NCBI RefSeq assembly: GCF_001278845.1
Contig: NZ_CP012590.1
Span: forward strand, 2,480,001-2,544,000
Direction: 5' to 3'
DNA: 64,000 nucleotides
Source of the DNA: Actinomyces sp. oral taxon 414
GTDB taxonomy: Bacteria; Actinomycetota; Actinomycetes; Actinomycetales; Actinomycetaceae
Part shown: piece after piece, positions 46,152 to 54,638 of the stretch
Numbering within the stretch: position 1 is the first letter of the stretch
Layout of the letters: the number at the start of each line of letters is the position of its first letter
Position numbers and translations under genes: made by a program
Notes under the pieces: generated by a model
Told to the model about the DNA's origin: nothing
The model's input: only the letters and a program-made list of their open reading frames with translations
Databases searched by the model: none

Positions 46152-47453
46152 GTGCGATCATTACCACGGCCGCGAGTGCGGCACGCCTCCAAGGAACTCA
46201 AGCGCCGCATGGTGCGAGGGCTCCTGTCCGTCGGGTTGGCCCTGGTGCTCTTCGCAGCCTCCTTCTTCGCGTTCGCCTATTACGACCTCCAGAGCCAGAT
46301 CACCCCGATCGATCCCGGCAGCTTCCTGGGAACGGACCGCCCCTCTCGAGAACCCGCCCCGGACGGCTACAGCGGGCACGCCGTCAACATCCTCGTCCTG
46401 GGCACGGACTCGCGCGCCGGCGCCAACAACGTCGACGGCTCCGAGGGCGACGACGACGTGATCGTCGCCCGCTCCGACACCGCCATGATCATGCACATCT
46501 CCGCCGACCGCTCCCGGGTCGACGTCGTGTCCATCCCCCGCGACACCATCGTCGACATCCCCAGCTGCACCTCCTCCGACGGCTCCACCGTCGAGGAGTC
46601 GGAGGGCCAGTTCAACACCGCCTTCGCCAACGGGGCGGGCACCGGCAGCGACAAGAACGCCGTCACCGCGGGCGTGGCCTGCACGATCAAGACCTTGGAG
46701 GCCCTGACCGACGTCTACATCGACGAGTCCATCGTCGTGGACTTCTCCGGGCTGTCCACCATGGTCGACGCCCTGGGCGGGGTCACCCTCTACGTCGAGG
46801 AGGACATCGACGACTCCGAGTACACGGGCCTGGTCCTGGAGCGGGGCTGCCACCACCTGGACGGGGCGACGGCGCTGCAGTACGCGCGCGTGCGCCACGG
46901 CGTGGGCGACGGCTCCGACATCTCGCGCATCTCCCGCCAGCAGAACCTCATGAGTGCCATGCTCCGGACGGCGCAGTCCAAGAACCTGCTGACCGACGCC
47001 GACAAGCTCTACTCCTTCGCCCGCGAGTCCCTGGGGACGCTGACGACGTCCAAGGGCATTGCGGACCTGTCGACCCTGGCCGGGCTGGGCCAGTCCATTG
47101 CGAGCATCGGCATGGACCACATCAACTTCGTCACCATGCCCCACGAGCCCGCCGCCTGGGACCGCGACCGGGTAGTCCCCTCCGAGAGCGCCGAGACCGT
47201 CTGGGCGGCCCTCAAGAACGACAAGCCTGTGCCCGCCGACTCCACCCACGCCGACGGAACCGCGTCGAGCCCCAGCGCGGACGCGAGCACGCCCTCGAAC
47301 GACGGATCGACCTCGGAGCAGTCGCCCACGGACGATTCCGCCCCGAACGAGTCGTCCCCGGACGAGAACTCCTCCACGCCCATGCCCTCGACGCCCCCGG
47401 GGTCGAAGCCGACGGATCCGAAGACCGCTAATCCCGCCGAGCAGTGCCGATAA
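46152..47453 (+). CDS. LytR-CpsA-Psr (LCP) family glycopolymer ligase (433 aa)
   Basis: Membrane-anchored enzyme that moves a glycan from its polyprenyl-diphosphate carrier to peptidoglycan. One N-terminal membrane helix (GLLSVGLALVLFAASFFAFA) and an external LCP domain (about 75-350) with NILVLGTDSRAG, VVSIPRDTIVDIPSC, VDALGGVTLYVEEDI, ALQYARVRHGVGDGSDISRISRQQ (conserved Arg and Asp). The last ~75 residues are Ser/Thr/Pro/Asp-rich and unstructured. It starts at GTG 46152 under a leaderless promoter. The second LCP gene follows 22 bases later. Confidence 0.94.
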   Translation: MRSLPRPRVRHASKELKRRMVRGLLSVGLALVLFAASFFAFAYYDLQSQITPIDPGSFLGTDRPSREPAPDGYSGHAVNILVLGTDSRAGANNVDGSEGDDDVIVARSDTAMIMHISADRSRVDVVSIPRDTIVDIPSCTSSDGSTVEESEGQFNTAFANGAGTGSDKNAVTAGVACTIKTLEALTDVYIDESIVVDFSGLSTMVDALGGVTLYVEEDIDDSEYTGLVLERGCHHLDGATALQYARVRHGVGDGSDISRISRQQNLMSAMLRTAQSKNLLTDADKLYSFARESLGTLTTSKGIADLSTLAGLGQSIASIGMDHINFVTMPHEPAAWDRDRVVPSESAETVWAALKNDKPVPADSTHADGTASSPSADASTPSNDGSTSEQSPTDDSAPNESSPDENSSTPMPSTPPGSKPTDPKTANPAEQCR

Positions 47454-47475
47454 CTGGAATGAGGCGCTTGGTCCC

Positions 47476-49080
47476 ATGACCCCCACCGACAGTCTGCCCC
47501 CGTCCTTCCGCCCGGACCCGGAGCCCGCCGACCGGCGCCGGGGCCGGCGCGAGGATCCACCCCGGCCGGCGGCGAGCGGGCGCCCGACGCCGCGCCGCCG
47601 ATCCACCGAGGGGCGCTTCCCACCCGCCGGCGCCGCCTCCCCCGCGCGGGCGGGCGAAACAAGGGCCATGCCGGGCGAAACGAGGGCCATGCGCCGTCCC
47701 GCGGCCCCCAACCGCCCCAGGCCCGCAGAACCGACCCGGGCGCTGCACGCGCACGGGGCGGGGTCGCCCGCCGATGCGGGGCCCCACAGCCACGCCCGAC
47801 CCGGATCCTCGGCCGTGCCGATGGGGCGGTCCGCCGATGCGGGCGCCCCGGAGCCGACCCGCGTCATACCCGTGTCGCCGCAGTCCGGGAGGACCTCGGT
47901 CTTCCCAGGCTCCGGGAGGACATCCGTCTTCCCGGACTCCGGGAGAACCTCGGTCTTCCCGGCGGACTCCCGGGCGTCGTCGGACCCCCCGCGCCCGGAC
48001 CCCCCGCGCCCGGAGCCGTGGCGCTCCGAGCCCCGCCGCCCCCAGTCGTGGCGCCCGGCCCCCTCGACGGAGGAGGCGTTCCCCTCGCCGCAGCCGCGCC
48101 CCGCGCCCGCCCCGGGGCAGACCCCGCCCCGGCGGCGCCGGCGCCTGCGCCCACTGCGCTGGATCGCCGTCGTCCTGGTCCTGCTCATCGTCCTCGTCGC
48201 GGCCCGCGCGGCCGTACTGTGGCATAAGGTCAACGCCGGCGTCGGCCGGGTCAACGCCCTGTCCGGAGCCGCGGACACCGATGGCGAGACCTGGCTCATC
48301 GTCGGCTCCGACGCCCGGGGCGGTCCCATCCAGGACGAGACCGAGGGGGCGCGGGCCGACTCGATCATGCTGCTGCACAAGGCCCCCAACGGCAAGGCCG
48401 CCCTCATCTCCCTGCCGCGCGACACCTACGTCGAGATCCCCGACGAGGGCGGCGACAAGATCAACGCCGCCTACTCCTACGGCGGGCCGGAGCTGCTGGT
48501 GCGCACCGTCGAGGAGCTCAGCGGCCTGACCGTGGACCACTACGTCGAGGTCGGCATGGGCGGCGTCCAGGAGATGGTCGACGCCGTCGACGGGGTGGAG
48601 GTGTGCCTGGACTACGACGTCGACGACCCGGACTCGGGCCTGACCTGGGACACCTCGCAGGGCACCTGCCAGACCGTGGACGGCACCAGGGCCCTGGCCT
48701 ACTCGCGCATGCGCAAGTCCGACCCCACCGGCGACATCGGACGCGGACTGCGCCAGCGGGCCGTCATCTCCGCCGTCGTGTCCAAGGCCATGGGCGTGCA
48801 GACCCTGGTGAACTTCTCGCGCCAGGACGCCCTCGTCGACGCGGGCACCGGGGCACTGACGATCGACCGGGACAGCGGCACAGCCTCCCTGCTGGGGATG
48901 CTCATGGCCTTCCGCTCGGCTTCCGGCGACGGACTCACCGGCGCCCCGCCCATTGAGAGCCTGGACTACGAGCCCGGCGGCATCGGGGCGGCCGTCCTCC
49001 TCCAGGACGAGACAGCGCCCGACTTCTTCGACAAGCTGCGCCAGGGCGAACTGACGAAGTCGGACTTCAACCAGACCTGA
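47476..49080 (+). CDS. LCP family glycopolymer ligase with long repetitive cytoplasmic tail (534 aa)
   Basis: The catalytic LCP domain is C-terminal (about 265-500): WLIVGSDARGGP, ALISLPRDTYVEIPDEGG, VDAVDGVEVCLDYDV, ALAYSRMRKSDPTGDIGRGLRQR. It is preceded by one membrane helix (WIAVVLVLLIVLVAARAAVLW near 230). Unlike the first LCP protein, ~225 residues of Pro/Arg/Ser/Thr-rich sequence precede the helix and should lie in the cytoplasm. They contain two GETRAM[PR] units and three SGRTSVFP[GDA] units. The Thr residues followed by a hydrophobic residue at +3 resemble serine/threonine kinase sites. Confidence 0.93.
   Translation: MTPTDSLPPSFRPDPEPADRRRGRREDPPRPAASGRPTPRRRSTEGRFPPAGAASPARAGETRAMPGETRAMRRPAAPNRPRPAEPTRALHAHGAGSPADAGPHSHARPGSSAVPMGRSADAGAPEPTRVIPVSPQSGRTSVFPGSGRTSVFPDSGRTSVFPADSRASSDPPRPDPPRPEPWRSEPRRPQSWRPAPSTEEAFPSPQPRPAPAPGQTPPRRRRRLRPLRWIAVVLVLLIVLVAARAAVLWHKVNAGVGRVNALSGAADTDGETWLIVGSDARGGPIQDETEGARADSIMLLHKAPNGKAALISLPRDTYVEIPDEGGDKINAAYSYGGPELLVRTVEELSGLTVDHYVEVGMGGVQEMVDAVDGVEVCLDYDVDDPDSGLTWDTSQGTCQTVDGTRALAYSRMRKSDPTGDIGRGLRQRAVISAVVSKAMGVQTLVNFSRQDALVDAGTGALTIDRDSGTASLLGMLMAFRSASGDGLTGAPPIESLDYEPGGIGAAVLLQDETAPDFFDKLRQGELTKSDFNQT
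47884..47964 (+). repeat. Three 27-bp tandem repeats in the second LCP gene
   Basis: Copies start at 47884, 47911 and 47938 with a few substitutions. Each encodes nine residues, SGRTSVFP followed by G, D or A. A shorter 21-bp pair (GETRAM units) lies upstream around 47652-47693. Confidence 0.85.
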
Positions 49081-49091
49081 GGCCGAACCCG

Positions 49092-49147
49092 GGCGGGGCC
49101 CCGCCGAGCCGGCCGATCCGGGCGGCGGCCGGGAGCGGCCCCGCTCC
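49092..49147. terminator. Two GC-rich hairpins between convergent genes
   Basis: A perfect 14-bp palindrome at 49092-49105 and a 7-bp stem (49132-49138 with 49141-49147) lie between the LCP gene (ends 49080) and galE (ends 49159). Probable bidirectional termination; no U-tract. Confidence 0.45.
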
Positions 49148-49158
49148 GGCGCGACCCG

Positions 49159-50148
49159 TCAGCCGATATGCTTGCGCGCCGGGTCCGCCTGCCAGGAGGA
49201 GAAGGAGGAGGCCACGATGTCGTCCAGGTCGTGCTCGGCCTTCCAGCCCAGCACCGCCCCAATACGCTCGGCATCGCCGATGAGCTGGGGCGGGTCGCCG
49301 GCGCGGCGCCCCAGCTCCTCCGGCTCGACGTCCAGGCCGGTGGCCGCAATGACCCTGGAGACGACCTCGCGCACACTCGACCCCTTGCCGGTGCCGACGT
49401 TGAAGACGTGCTCGGCCATGTCCCGGCCCCCGGCCAGGTGGTCCAGCGCGGCGATGTGGGCGGCGGCCAGGTCGCGCACGTGGATGTAGTCGCGCACGCA
49501 GGTGCCGTCCGGCGTGGGGTAGTCGGTGCCGAAGATCTTGGGGGTCTCGCCGCGCGAGAGGCGGTCGAGCACCATGGGGATGAGGTTGAGGGTAGCCATG
49601 TCGCCCAAGTCGTCCCAGCCGGCGCCGGCGACGTTGAAGTAGCGCAGCCCCGCCCAGCGCAGGCCCCAGGCGCGCTCGCAGTCGGCCATCATCCACTCCC
49701 CGATGAGCTTGGTCTCGCCGTAGGGGTTGATGGGGCGGCACTCGGTGTCCTCGGGCACGACCTCGATGGGCGGCATGCCGTAGACGGCGGCCGAGGAGGA
49801 GAAGATCATCTGCCCCACGCCGGCCCCCTCCATGGCCAGCAGCATGTTCGCCAGCCCGCCGATGTTCTGCTGGTAGTACCAGGCGGGGCGGGCCACCGAC
49901 TCCCCGACCTGCTTGCGCGCGGCGAAGTGGATGACCGCGCTCACCCCCCGCTGATTCATAACGTCGGTCAGGGCGTCGACGGCGCCCCCGGAGGCGACGT
50001 CGAGCTCGACCAGGGCGGCGCCGGTCACGCGCTCAGGCGTGCCGTAGGACAGGTCGTCGACGACGATCACCTCATCCCCGCGCTGCAGGAGAAGACGGAC
50101 GACATGGGCGCCGATGTAGCCGGCGCCACCGGCAACGAGGATGCTCAT
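49159..50148 (-). CDS. galE: UDP-glucose 4-epimerase (329 aa)
   Basis: Interconverts UDP-glucose and UDP-galactose (or the GlcNAc/GalNAc pair). It has ILVAGGAGYIGAHVVRLLLQ, VIHFAARKQVGESVARPAWYY, FSSSAAVYGMP, NPYGETKLIGEWMM (Tyr-x3-Lys), LRYFNVAGA, and GTDYPTPDGTCVRDYIHVRDLAAAH, all diagnostic of GalE. Full length. ATG 50148 has a TAGGCT box 8 bases upstream. It is positioned to feed the nearby glycan genes. The 129 bases between it and purE contain a short direct repeat but no gene. Confidence 0.95.
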   Translation of the reverse strand: MSILVAGGAGYIGAHVVRLLLQRGDEVIVVDDLSYGTPERVTGAALVELDVASGGAVDALTDVMNQRGVSAVIHFAARKQVGESVARPAWYYQQNIGGLANMLLAMEGAGVGQMIFSSSAAVYGMPPIEVVPEDTECRPINPYGETKLIGEWMMADCERAWGLRWAGLRYFNVAGAGWDDLGDMATLNLIPMVLDRLSRGETPKIFGTDYPTPDGTCVRDYIHVRDLAAAHIAALDHLAGGRDMAEHVFNVGTGKGSSVREVVSRVIAATGLDVEPEELGRRAGDPPQLIGDAERIGAVLGWKAEHDLDDIVASSFSSWQADPARKHIG

Positions 50149-50156
50149 GACTCCAT

Positions 50157-50162
50157 AGCCTA
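50157..50162 (-). promoter_or_regulatory. -10 box TAGGCT before galE
   Basis: TAGGCT on the minus strand, 8 bases before ATG 50148. GGAG in the spacer could allow either leaderless or short-leader initiation. Confidence 0.5.
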
Positions 50163-50277
50163 GCGACGTCGGGCACGGGCCGAGAGCCCGCGAGCGCCCC
50201 CGCCCGTCAGGGCGTCCACGGCCCGGCGCCCCGCGGCCCCTCCGCGGGCCGGGCCGGTCAGGGCGCCCCGCGGCCCC

Positions 50278-50799
50278 TCAGCCGACCGAGCGGCGCTCAC
50301 GCAGCCGCGCCCCCTTGGCGCGGGCCGTCTCGGCGAGCCCGGCCTGGAAGGAGCGCATGGCGGCGCGGATGCGCTGCGCCTCCCCACCCTGCCCGGCACC
50401 CAGGATGCGGGCCGCCAACAGGCCCGCATTGCGGGCCCCGCCAATGGACACGGTGGCGACGGGCACGCCGGCCGGCATCTGCACAATGGACAGCAGGGAG
50501 TCCATGCCCTCCAGGTGCTTGAGCGGCACCGGCACGCCGATGACGGGCAGCTCGGTGACGGCGGCGAGCATGCCGGGCAGGTGGGCGGCCCCGCCCGCGC
50601 CGGCGATAATGACGCGCAGGCCGCGCTCGCAGGCCCGGCGGCCGTAGTCGATCATCTCGGCGGGCATGCGGTGGGCGGAGACGACGTCGGCCTCGTAGGG
50701 GATGGCGAACTCGTCCAGGGCGTCGGCGGCGGCCTCCATGGTGGGCCAGTCGGAGTCCGAGCCCATGACGATGCCGACGACGGGGAGGCTGTCACTCAT
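50278..50799 (-). CDS. purE: N5-carboxyaminoimidazole ribonucleotide mutase (173 aa)
   Basis: Purine biosynthesis: rearranges N5-CAIR to [66 protein letters not shown] and [34 protein letters not shown] are the class I PurE motifs with the active-site Ser-Ala-His. ATG 50799 follows AAGGAACCC. It overlaps the end of purK by 8 bases, so the pair is cotranscribed and coupled. Confidence 0.96.
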   Translation of the reverse strand: MSDSLPVVGIVMGSDSDWPTMEAAADALDEFAIPYEADVVSAHRMPAEMIDYGRRACERGLRVIIAGAGGAAHLPGMLAAVTELPVIGVPVPLKHLEGMDSLLSIVQMPAGVPVATVSIGGARNAGLLAARILGAGQGGEAQRIRAAMRSFQAGLAETARAKGARLRERRSVG

Positions 50800-52300
50800 A
50801 AGGGTTCCTTCCTTGGGTGGGGGCCGGTCCCGGAGCGGGCCCGGCCGATCCGACGGCCCGCCCGGAGCGGTCCGGCCCGTCCGGCCCGGCCGCTTCTGGG
50901 GCGGGCGGGGCGGGATCGCCGCGCAGGAGGGCGACGACGGCGCGGGCGCGCTCGCGCAGGGGCGCCACCTCGCGGAGGTCGGGCGCCCCGCCCGGGTCGC
51001 CGGGCAGCACGAGATTGACGTGGCCGAGCTTACGGCCCGGGCGCCAGGCCTTGCCGTACAGGTGGATGCGGGCCGCGGGCTCAAGGACCAGGGCGCGGGC
51101 GAGGGCGCCGGGCGGCGGAGGGGCCTGGCCGCCGAGCAGATTGACCATGACCGTGGCGCGCCCCGTCGGCGCGCCCGAGCCCAGCGGCAGGTCCAGCACG
51201 GCGCGCAGGTGCTGGGCGAATTGGCTGGTGAAGGCGCCGTCCTGCGTCCAGTGCCCGGAGTTGTGGGGCCGCATGGCCAGCTCGTTGACGTAGAGCCCGC
51301 AGGCCCCGCCCGACCCCTCGACGGCGAAGAGTTCGACGGCGAGCACGCCGGTGACCCCGAAGCGCTCGGCGATGGTCCGACCGATCCGCTCGGCCCGCGC
51401 CGCGGCGTCGGCGTCGAGGCCCGGCGCGGGGGCCAGGACCTCCGCGCACACGCCCCCGGCCTGCACGGTCTCGACCACCGGCCAGGGCTCCACCTGGCCG
51501 CCGGGGCTGCGGGCGAGCAGGACGGCGAGCTCGCGGGTGAAGGGCACCGCCTGTTCGACCAGCAGGCTGGTGACGGCGCCGCCGCCCAGGCTGCCACCTC
51601 CTCCCGCGCCCGCGCCGGCCGGGTCGGCGGCGCCGGCGCCGCGGCCCGGGCCAGTCGCACCGCCGGCCCGGCCGGCCCGGGCCGCGGCGGTCCGGGCGAT
51701 CCAGGCGGCGGCCTCGCCGTCGACCAGTTCCCCGGGGCCGTCCACGAGCAGCACGCCGTGCCCGTCGTAGCCCCCGCGCGGGGTCTTGAGGACCACGGGC
51801 CAGCCGTGGCGGGCGGCGAAGGCGCGGATCCGCCCGACCATGGCGTCCGGATCGCCCGCGACCTCCGCCCAGGCCGGCTGCGGCAGGCCCGCGCCGTCCA
51901 GGGCCCGGCGCATGGCGAGCTTGTCGCGCGCCAGCAGCAGGGCCCGCGGGTCCGGCCGCACGACCACGCCCTCGGCCTGAAGCGTCCCGAGCAGCTCCTG
52001 GTCCTGGTGCTCGTGCTCGAAGGTGAGCACGTCGGCCGCGGCGGCGGCCTGGAGGGAGGGGGCGTCAGAACCTGGCGCCGTCCGGCCGGCCACCAGCGCG
52101 CGCACGGCGGCCCCGTCGTCGGCGCCGCCCACCGGGGCGTCGACCGTGACCTGCGCCGCCGACCCGCGGGGAGACTCCACCAGGGCCCGCAGGTGGACGC
52201 CCAGGGCCGAGGCCTCCTCCTGCATCATGCGGGCCAGCTGCCCGCCCCCGATGACGGCGACCACCGGCGTCGAACCGCCGGCGGGAGTGGAAGCGCTCAC
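50792..52300 (-). CDS. purK: N5-carboxyaminoimidazole ribonucleotide synthase with Gly/Ala insertion (502 aa)
   Basis: ATP-grasp enzyme that makes N5-CAIR from AIR, bicarbonate and ATP. It has [33 protein letters not shown], the ATP-grasp [33 protein letters not shown], and [32 protein letters not shown]. It is longer than usual because of a ~40-residue Gly/Ala/Arg-rich low-complexity insertion (about 205-245) and a Pro/Gly-rich tail (~460-502). GTG 52300 has a TAGCCT box 6 bases upstream. It is divergent from the gene at 52336, only 35 bases away. Confidence 0.94.
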   Translation of the reverse strand: MSASTPAGGSTPVVAVIGGGQLARMMQEEASALGVHLRALVESPRGSAAQVTVDAPVGGADDGAAVRALVAGRTAPGSDAPSLQAAAAADVLTFEHEHQDQELLGTLQAEGVVVRPDPRALLLARDKLAMRRALDGAGLPQPAWAEVAGDPDAMVGRIRAFAARHGWPVVLKTPRGGYDGHGVLLVDGPGELVDGEAAAWIARTAAARAGRAGGATGPGRGAGAADPAGAGAGGGGSLGGGAVTSLLVEQAVPFTRELAVLLARSPGGQVEPWPVVETVQAGGVCAEVLAPAPGLDADAAARAERIGRTIAERFGVTGVLAVELFAVEGSGGACGLYVNELAMRPHNSGHWTQDGAFTSQFAQHLRAVLDLPLGSGAPTGRATVMVNLLGGQAPPPPGALARALVLEPAARIHLYGKAWRPGRKLGHVNLVLPGDPGGAPDLREVAPLRERARAVVALLRGDPAPPAPEAAGPDGPDRSGRAVGSAGPAPGPAPTQGRNPYE

Positions 52301-52306
52301 GGCCCC

Positions 52307-52312
52307 AGGCTA
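52307..52312 (-). promoter_or_regulatory. -10 box TAGCCT, leaderless start of purK
   Basis: TAGCCT on the minus strand, 6 bases before GTG 52300. It faces away from the box at 52323-52328, 10 bases apart. Confidence 0.6.
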
Positions 52313-52322
52313 CCCGCCCCCG

Positions 52323-52328
52323 TACCCT
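52323..52328 (+). promoter_or_regulatory. -10 box TACCCT, leaderless start at 52336
   Basis: TACCCT, 7 bases, then GTG. Any -35 element for this promoter would lie inside the purK promoter or start. Confidence 0.6.
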
Positions 52329-52335
52329 GGGGCGC

Positions 52336-53697
52336 GTGCCAGCCTCGACGCCGCCCTCCCCCAGCCCCCCGTCCGCCCCCGCTGCCGACCCTCGGGGGGA
52401 TGAGGACGCCCGCGCGAGCGCGGGTCCGGGTCCGGGCCCGGGGGGCCCCGCGGAGTCGGGCGCGGGCCCGGGGGCCCCCGTGTTCGCGGATCCGGGCGCG
52501 GGCCCGGCCGGCCCGCCCCGCGCCGTGCGGGTCCTGGGCGTCTGGGCGGCCTGCACCCTGCTCACCCTCGTCCTGGCGCGTCTGGGGGCCCAGGACACCC
52601 CCGTCACCCCCTGGGGCGGCGCCGCCCCGTCCTGGCTGGAGCACATGGCCTTCTGGGACGCCGGCTGGTACGAGAGGATCCTCACCGAGGGCTACCCCTC
52701 CGTCCTGCCGGCGGGCGCCGACGGCGCGGTGCAGCAGAACACCTGGGCCTTCATGCCGCTGCTGCCCCTGCTCGCCGCCGCCTCGTCCTCGGTGACGGGG
52801 CTCCCCTTCTACGCGAGCGCCGCCCTGGTCTCGCTGACGGCCTCCGCCACCGCCGCCGTGCTCCTGGACCGCTGGCTCGCCCCGCGCGCGGGCGCCCCGC
52901 AGTCCCTGTGGGCGGTGGCCCTGGTCTGGTCCTCCCCCTGCGCCCTGGTCCTCCAGACCCCCTACGCCGAGGCGCTGGGGCTGGCGCTGAGCGCCGCGAC
53001 GCTGGGCCTGGCCCACCGGAGCCGGTTCCTGGCCGCCGCCCCGCTCGCCGCCCTGACCTGTATCGCGCGCCCCATCGGGGTGCCCCTCGCCGCGGCGCTG
53101 GGCCTGTGGTGGGCGTGGGAGACGGCCTGCGCCCACCGGCGGGTCCCGGACGCGGTCCGCGCCCTCCTGCCCGGGGCCCGGCCGCTGGACGCCCGCCAGC
53201 GGCTGGGGCTGCTGGGCCTGACGGCGTGGACCGGGGCGGCCGCCCTGGTCTGGCCGGCGGCGGCCTGGGCGGTCACCGGCCGGATGGACGCCTACACGGC
53301 CACGGAGACGGCCTGGAGGGGCGAGCGCCTGGCCCCCTTCCAGCCGTGGCTGACGCGCTCGGGCTGGTGGGTCGGTGAGCACCTGGGCCCGGTGCTGCTC
53401 GCCGCGGTGCTGGCGCTGGCGGCGCTGGGGCTGGCCAGCCGCCCTCTGCGGTCGCTGGGCCCGGCGGCATGGTTCTGGTGCGTGGGGTATGTGATTTATC
53501 TCCTGGTCTTCTTCGACCCCACGACCTCCGTGTTCCGCCTCCTGCTGCCCCTCGCGCCGGCCGCCTGGGCCCTGCCCGCCCTGGTGCGCCGCCGCAGGGG
53601 CCGGACGGCGCTGCTGCTGGGCGGCGTCGTCGGACAGCTCGTGTGGATCAGCTGGGTGTGGGACCTGGGCAGCGTGGCCATCCGGTGGGTGCCCTAG
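52336..53697 (+). CDS. PIG-V-like GT-C mannosyltransferase candidate (453 aa)
   Basis: Integral membrane protein with a ~60-residue Pro/Gly/Ala-rich cytoplasmic N-terminus and about eight to ten helices. After the first helix comes HMAFWDAGWYERILTEGYP, the Asp-containing loop motif of the PIG-V (GPI mannosyltransferase 2) family, whose bacterial members use polyprenyl-phosphate-mannose outside the membrane. NTWAFMPLLPLLAAA and CIARPIGVPLAAALGLWWAW also fit. It probably glycosylates a lipid or protein; the sugar is inferred from the family. GTG 52336 is leaderless. Confidence 0.83.
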   Translation: MPASTPPSPSPPSAPAADPRGDEDARASAGPGPGPGGPAESGAGPGAPVFADPGAGPAGPPRAVRVLGVWAACTLLTLVLARLGAQDTPVTPWGGAAPSWLEHMAFWDAGWYERILTEGYPSVLPAGADGAVQQNTWAFMPLLPLLAAASSSVTGLPFYASAALVSLTASATAAVLLDRWLAPRAGAPQSLWAVALVWSSPCALVLQTPYAEALGLALSAATLGLAHRSRFLAAAPLAALTCIARPIGVPLAAALGLWWAWETACAHRRVPDAVRALLPGARPLDARQRLGLLGLTAWTGAAALVWPAAAWAVTGRMDAYTATETAWRGERLAPFQPWLTRSGWWVGEHLGPVLLAAVLALAALGLASRPLRSLGPAAWFWCVGYVIYLLVFFDPTTSVFRLLLPLAPAAWALPALVRRRRGRTALLLGGVVGQLVWISWVWDLGSVAIRWVP

Positions 53698-53804
53698 GCC
53701 TCGATCTTTCATGAGCGGTCCGGACGGGACCGGTGGGCGTCGCCGCCGGGGCCTGGCGCCCTCCGCCGCACCCGGGGCGATCCAGTGGGGGCCGCCCATC
53801 ACTG

Positions 53805-53821
53805 TTATGGTGTTACCATAA
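53805..53821. promoter_or_regulatory. Palindromic operator in front of toxin-antitoxin genes
   Basis: A perfect 7-bp inverted repeat TTATGGT-n3-ACCATAA, ending 4 bases before the toxin ATG at 53826, in an unusually AT-rich patch. Ribbon-helix-helix antitoxins typically bind such sites to repress their own operon; that function is inferred. Confidence 0.65.
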
Positions 53822-53825
53822 TGTC

Positions 53826-54143
53826 ATGCCGTTCGAGTTCTCCCCCTCCGCCGACAAGCATGGCGTCCCCCGCCAGGACGCCGTGCACGCGGTGCTGCAC
53901 CACGCCGGATATGCCGATCTCCCGTCGCGGCGGCCGGGAGAGAAGAGCTTCATGTTCGTCGGCCTGCCCCACCCGCAGGCCATGCGCCACATCGAGGTCG
54001 GCGTGACCGTGGACGGCCGCGGCAACCGCAGAATCTTCCACGCCATGGAGGTAACCGACCCGTACCGTCACATCGTCCCGCGGGACGAATGCTGCACTAC
54101 AAGAGAAGAGACATATAATGAACCGGATCAACCAGCGCGATGA
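53826..54143 (+). CDS. Putative type II toxin, BrnT/DUF4258-like (105 aa)
   Basis: Small protein with FEFSPSADKHGVPRQDAVHAVLHHAGY at the N-terminus, HIEVGVTVDGRGNRRIFHAMEV in the middle and DPYRHIVPRD after, a pattern seen in small actinobacterial RNase-fold toxins paired with ribbon-helix-helix antitoxins. It overlaps the antitoxin by 26 bases. The ATG at 53826 is preferred; an in-frame upstream ATG has no conserved sequence and would run through the operator. Function is inferred from size, partner and operator. Confidence 0.65.
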   Translation: MPFEFSPSADKHGVPRQDAVHAVLHHAGYADLPSRRPGEKSFMFVGLPHPQAMRHIEVGVTVDGRGNRRIFHAMEVTDPYRHIVPRDECCTTREETYNEPDQPAR

Positions 54144-54438
54144 CGCCTACTACGACGCCTACGACGAGGACATCGTCGCAGGCCGGGTGAAGCCCGTGCG
54201 CACCACCCACCGGACCAACCCGGGGGCCCGCGTCAGCGACGACGAGCTCGACGCGATCTTCCGGGGCCGCCCCAACCTGGGGCAGACCCGCGCGACCGGC
54301 GCCGGCCGGTCCCCGGCCCGGCACGTGCGCTTCAGTCCCGCCACCGACGCGGCCCTCGCCGAATACGTCAGGGCGCACGCCACCACCACAAGTGCAGTCA
54401 TCCGCGACGCCGTCGAGAAGTACCTCGCCAGCGCCTGA
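54118..54438 (+). CDS. Ribbon-helix-helix antitoxin (106 aa)
   Basis: The C-terminal ~40 residues, ARHVRFSPATDAALAEYVRA followed by HATTTSAVIRDAVEKYL, match a CopG/MetJ ribbon-helix-helix DNA-binding domain. The N-terminal ~60 residues are acidic and Tyr-rich (DDAYYDAYDEDI) and probably wrap the toxin. AAGAGAAGAG precedes ATG 54118, inside the toxin gene. It should neutralise the toxin and repress at 53805-53821. Confidence 0.75.
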   Translation: MNRINQRDDAYYDAYDEDIVAGRVKPVRTTHRTNPGARVSDDELDAIFRGRPNLGQTRATGAGRSPARHVRFSPATDAALAEYVRAHATTTSAVIRDAVEKYLASA

Positions 54439-54625
54439 GCCAGCTGAACCGTTCCGGGTTCGATGGGGGCGGTGATGACGGGAGGGATCACCGCCATGGG
54501 ACTCGATGAAGCAGTCGTCGGGGCTGCGCGAATGGGCGACTCGGATGGCGTTGAGCGGTGAGGGCCGCCCCGGGGATCACTCCCCCGGCCCGCCGGCTCC
54601 CCCGCCGCCCTCGCGGCGCCGGGCT

Positions 54626-54631
54626 TAGGAT
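54626..54631 (+). promoter_or_regulatory. -10 box TAGGAT, leaderless start at 54639
   Basis: TAGGAT, 7 bases, then GTG 54639 without a ribosome site. The preceding ~190 bases after the antitoxin gene show no gene. Confidence 0.55.
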
Positions 54632-54638
54632 CGTCGGC

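Noticed and set aside
54439..54520. Possible tRNA remnant or attachment site (GGGTTCGAT similar to a T-loop)
   Set aside because: No acceptor, D or anticodon stem can be folded around it and no repeat of the segment is found nearby.
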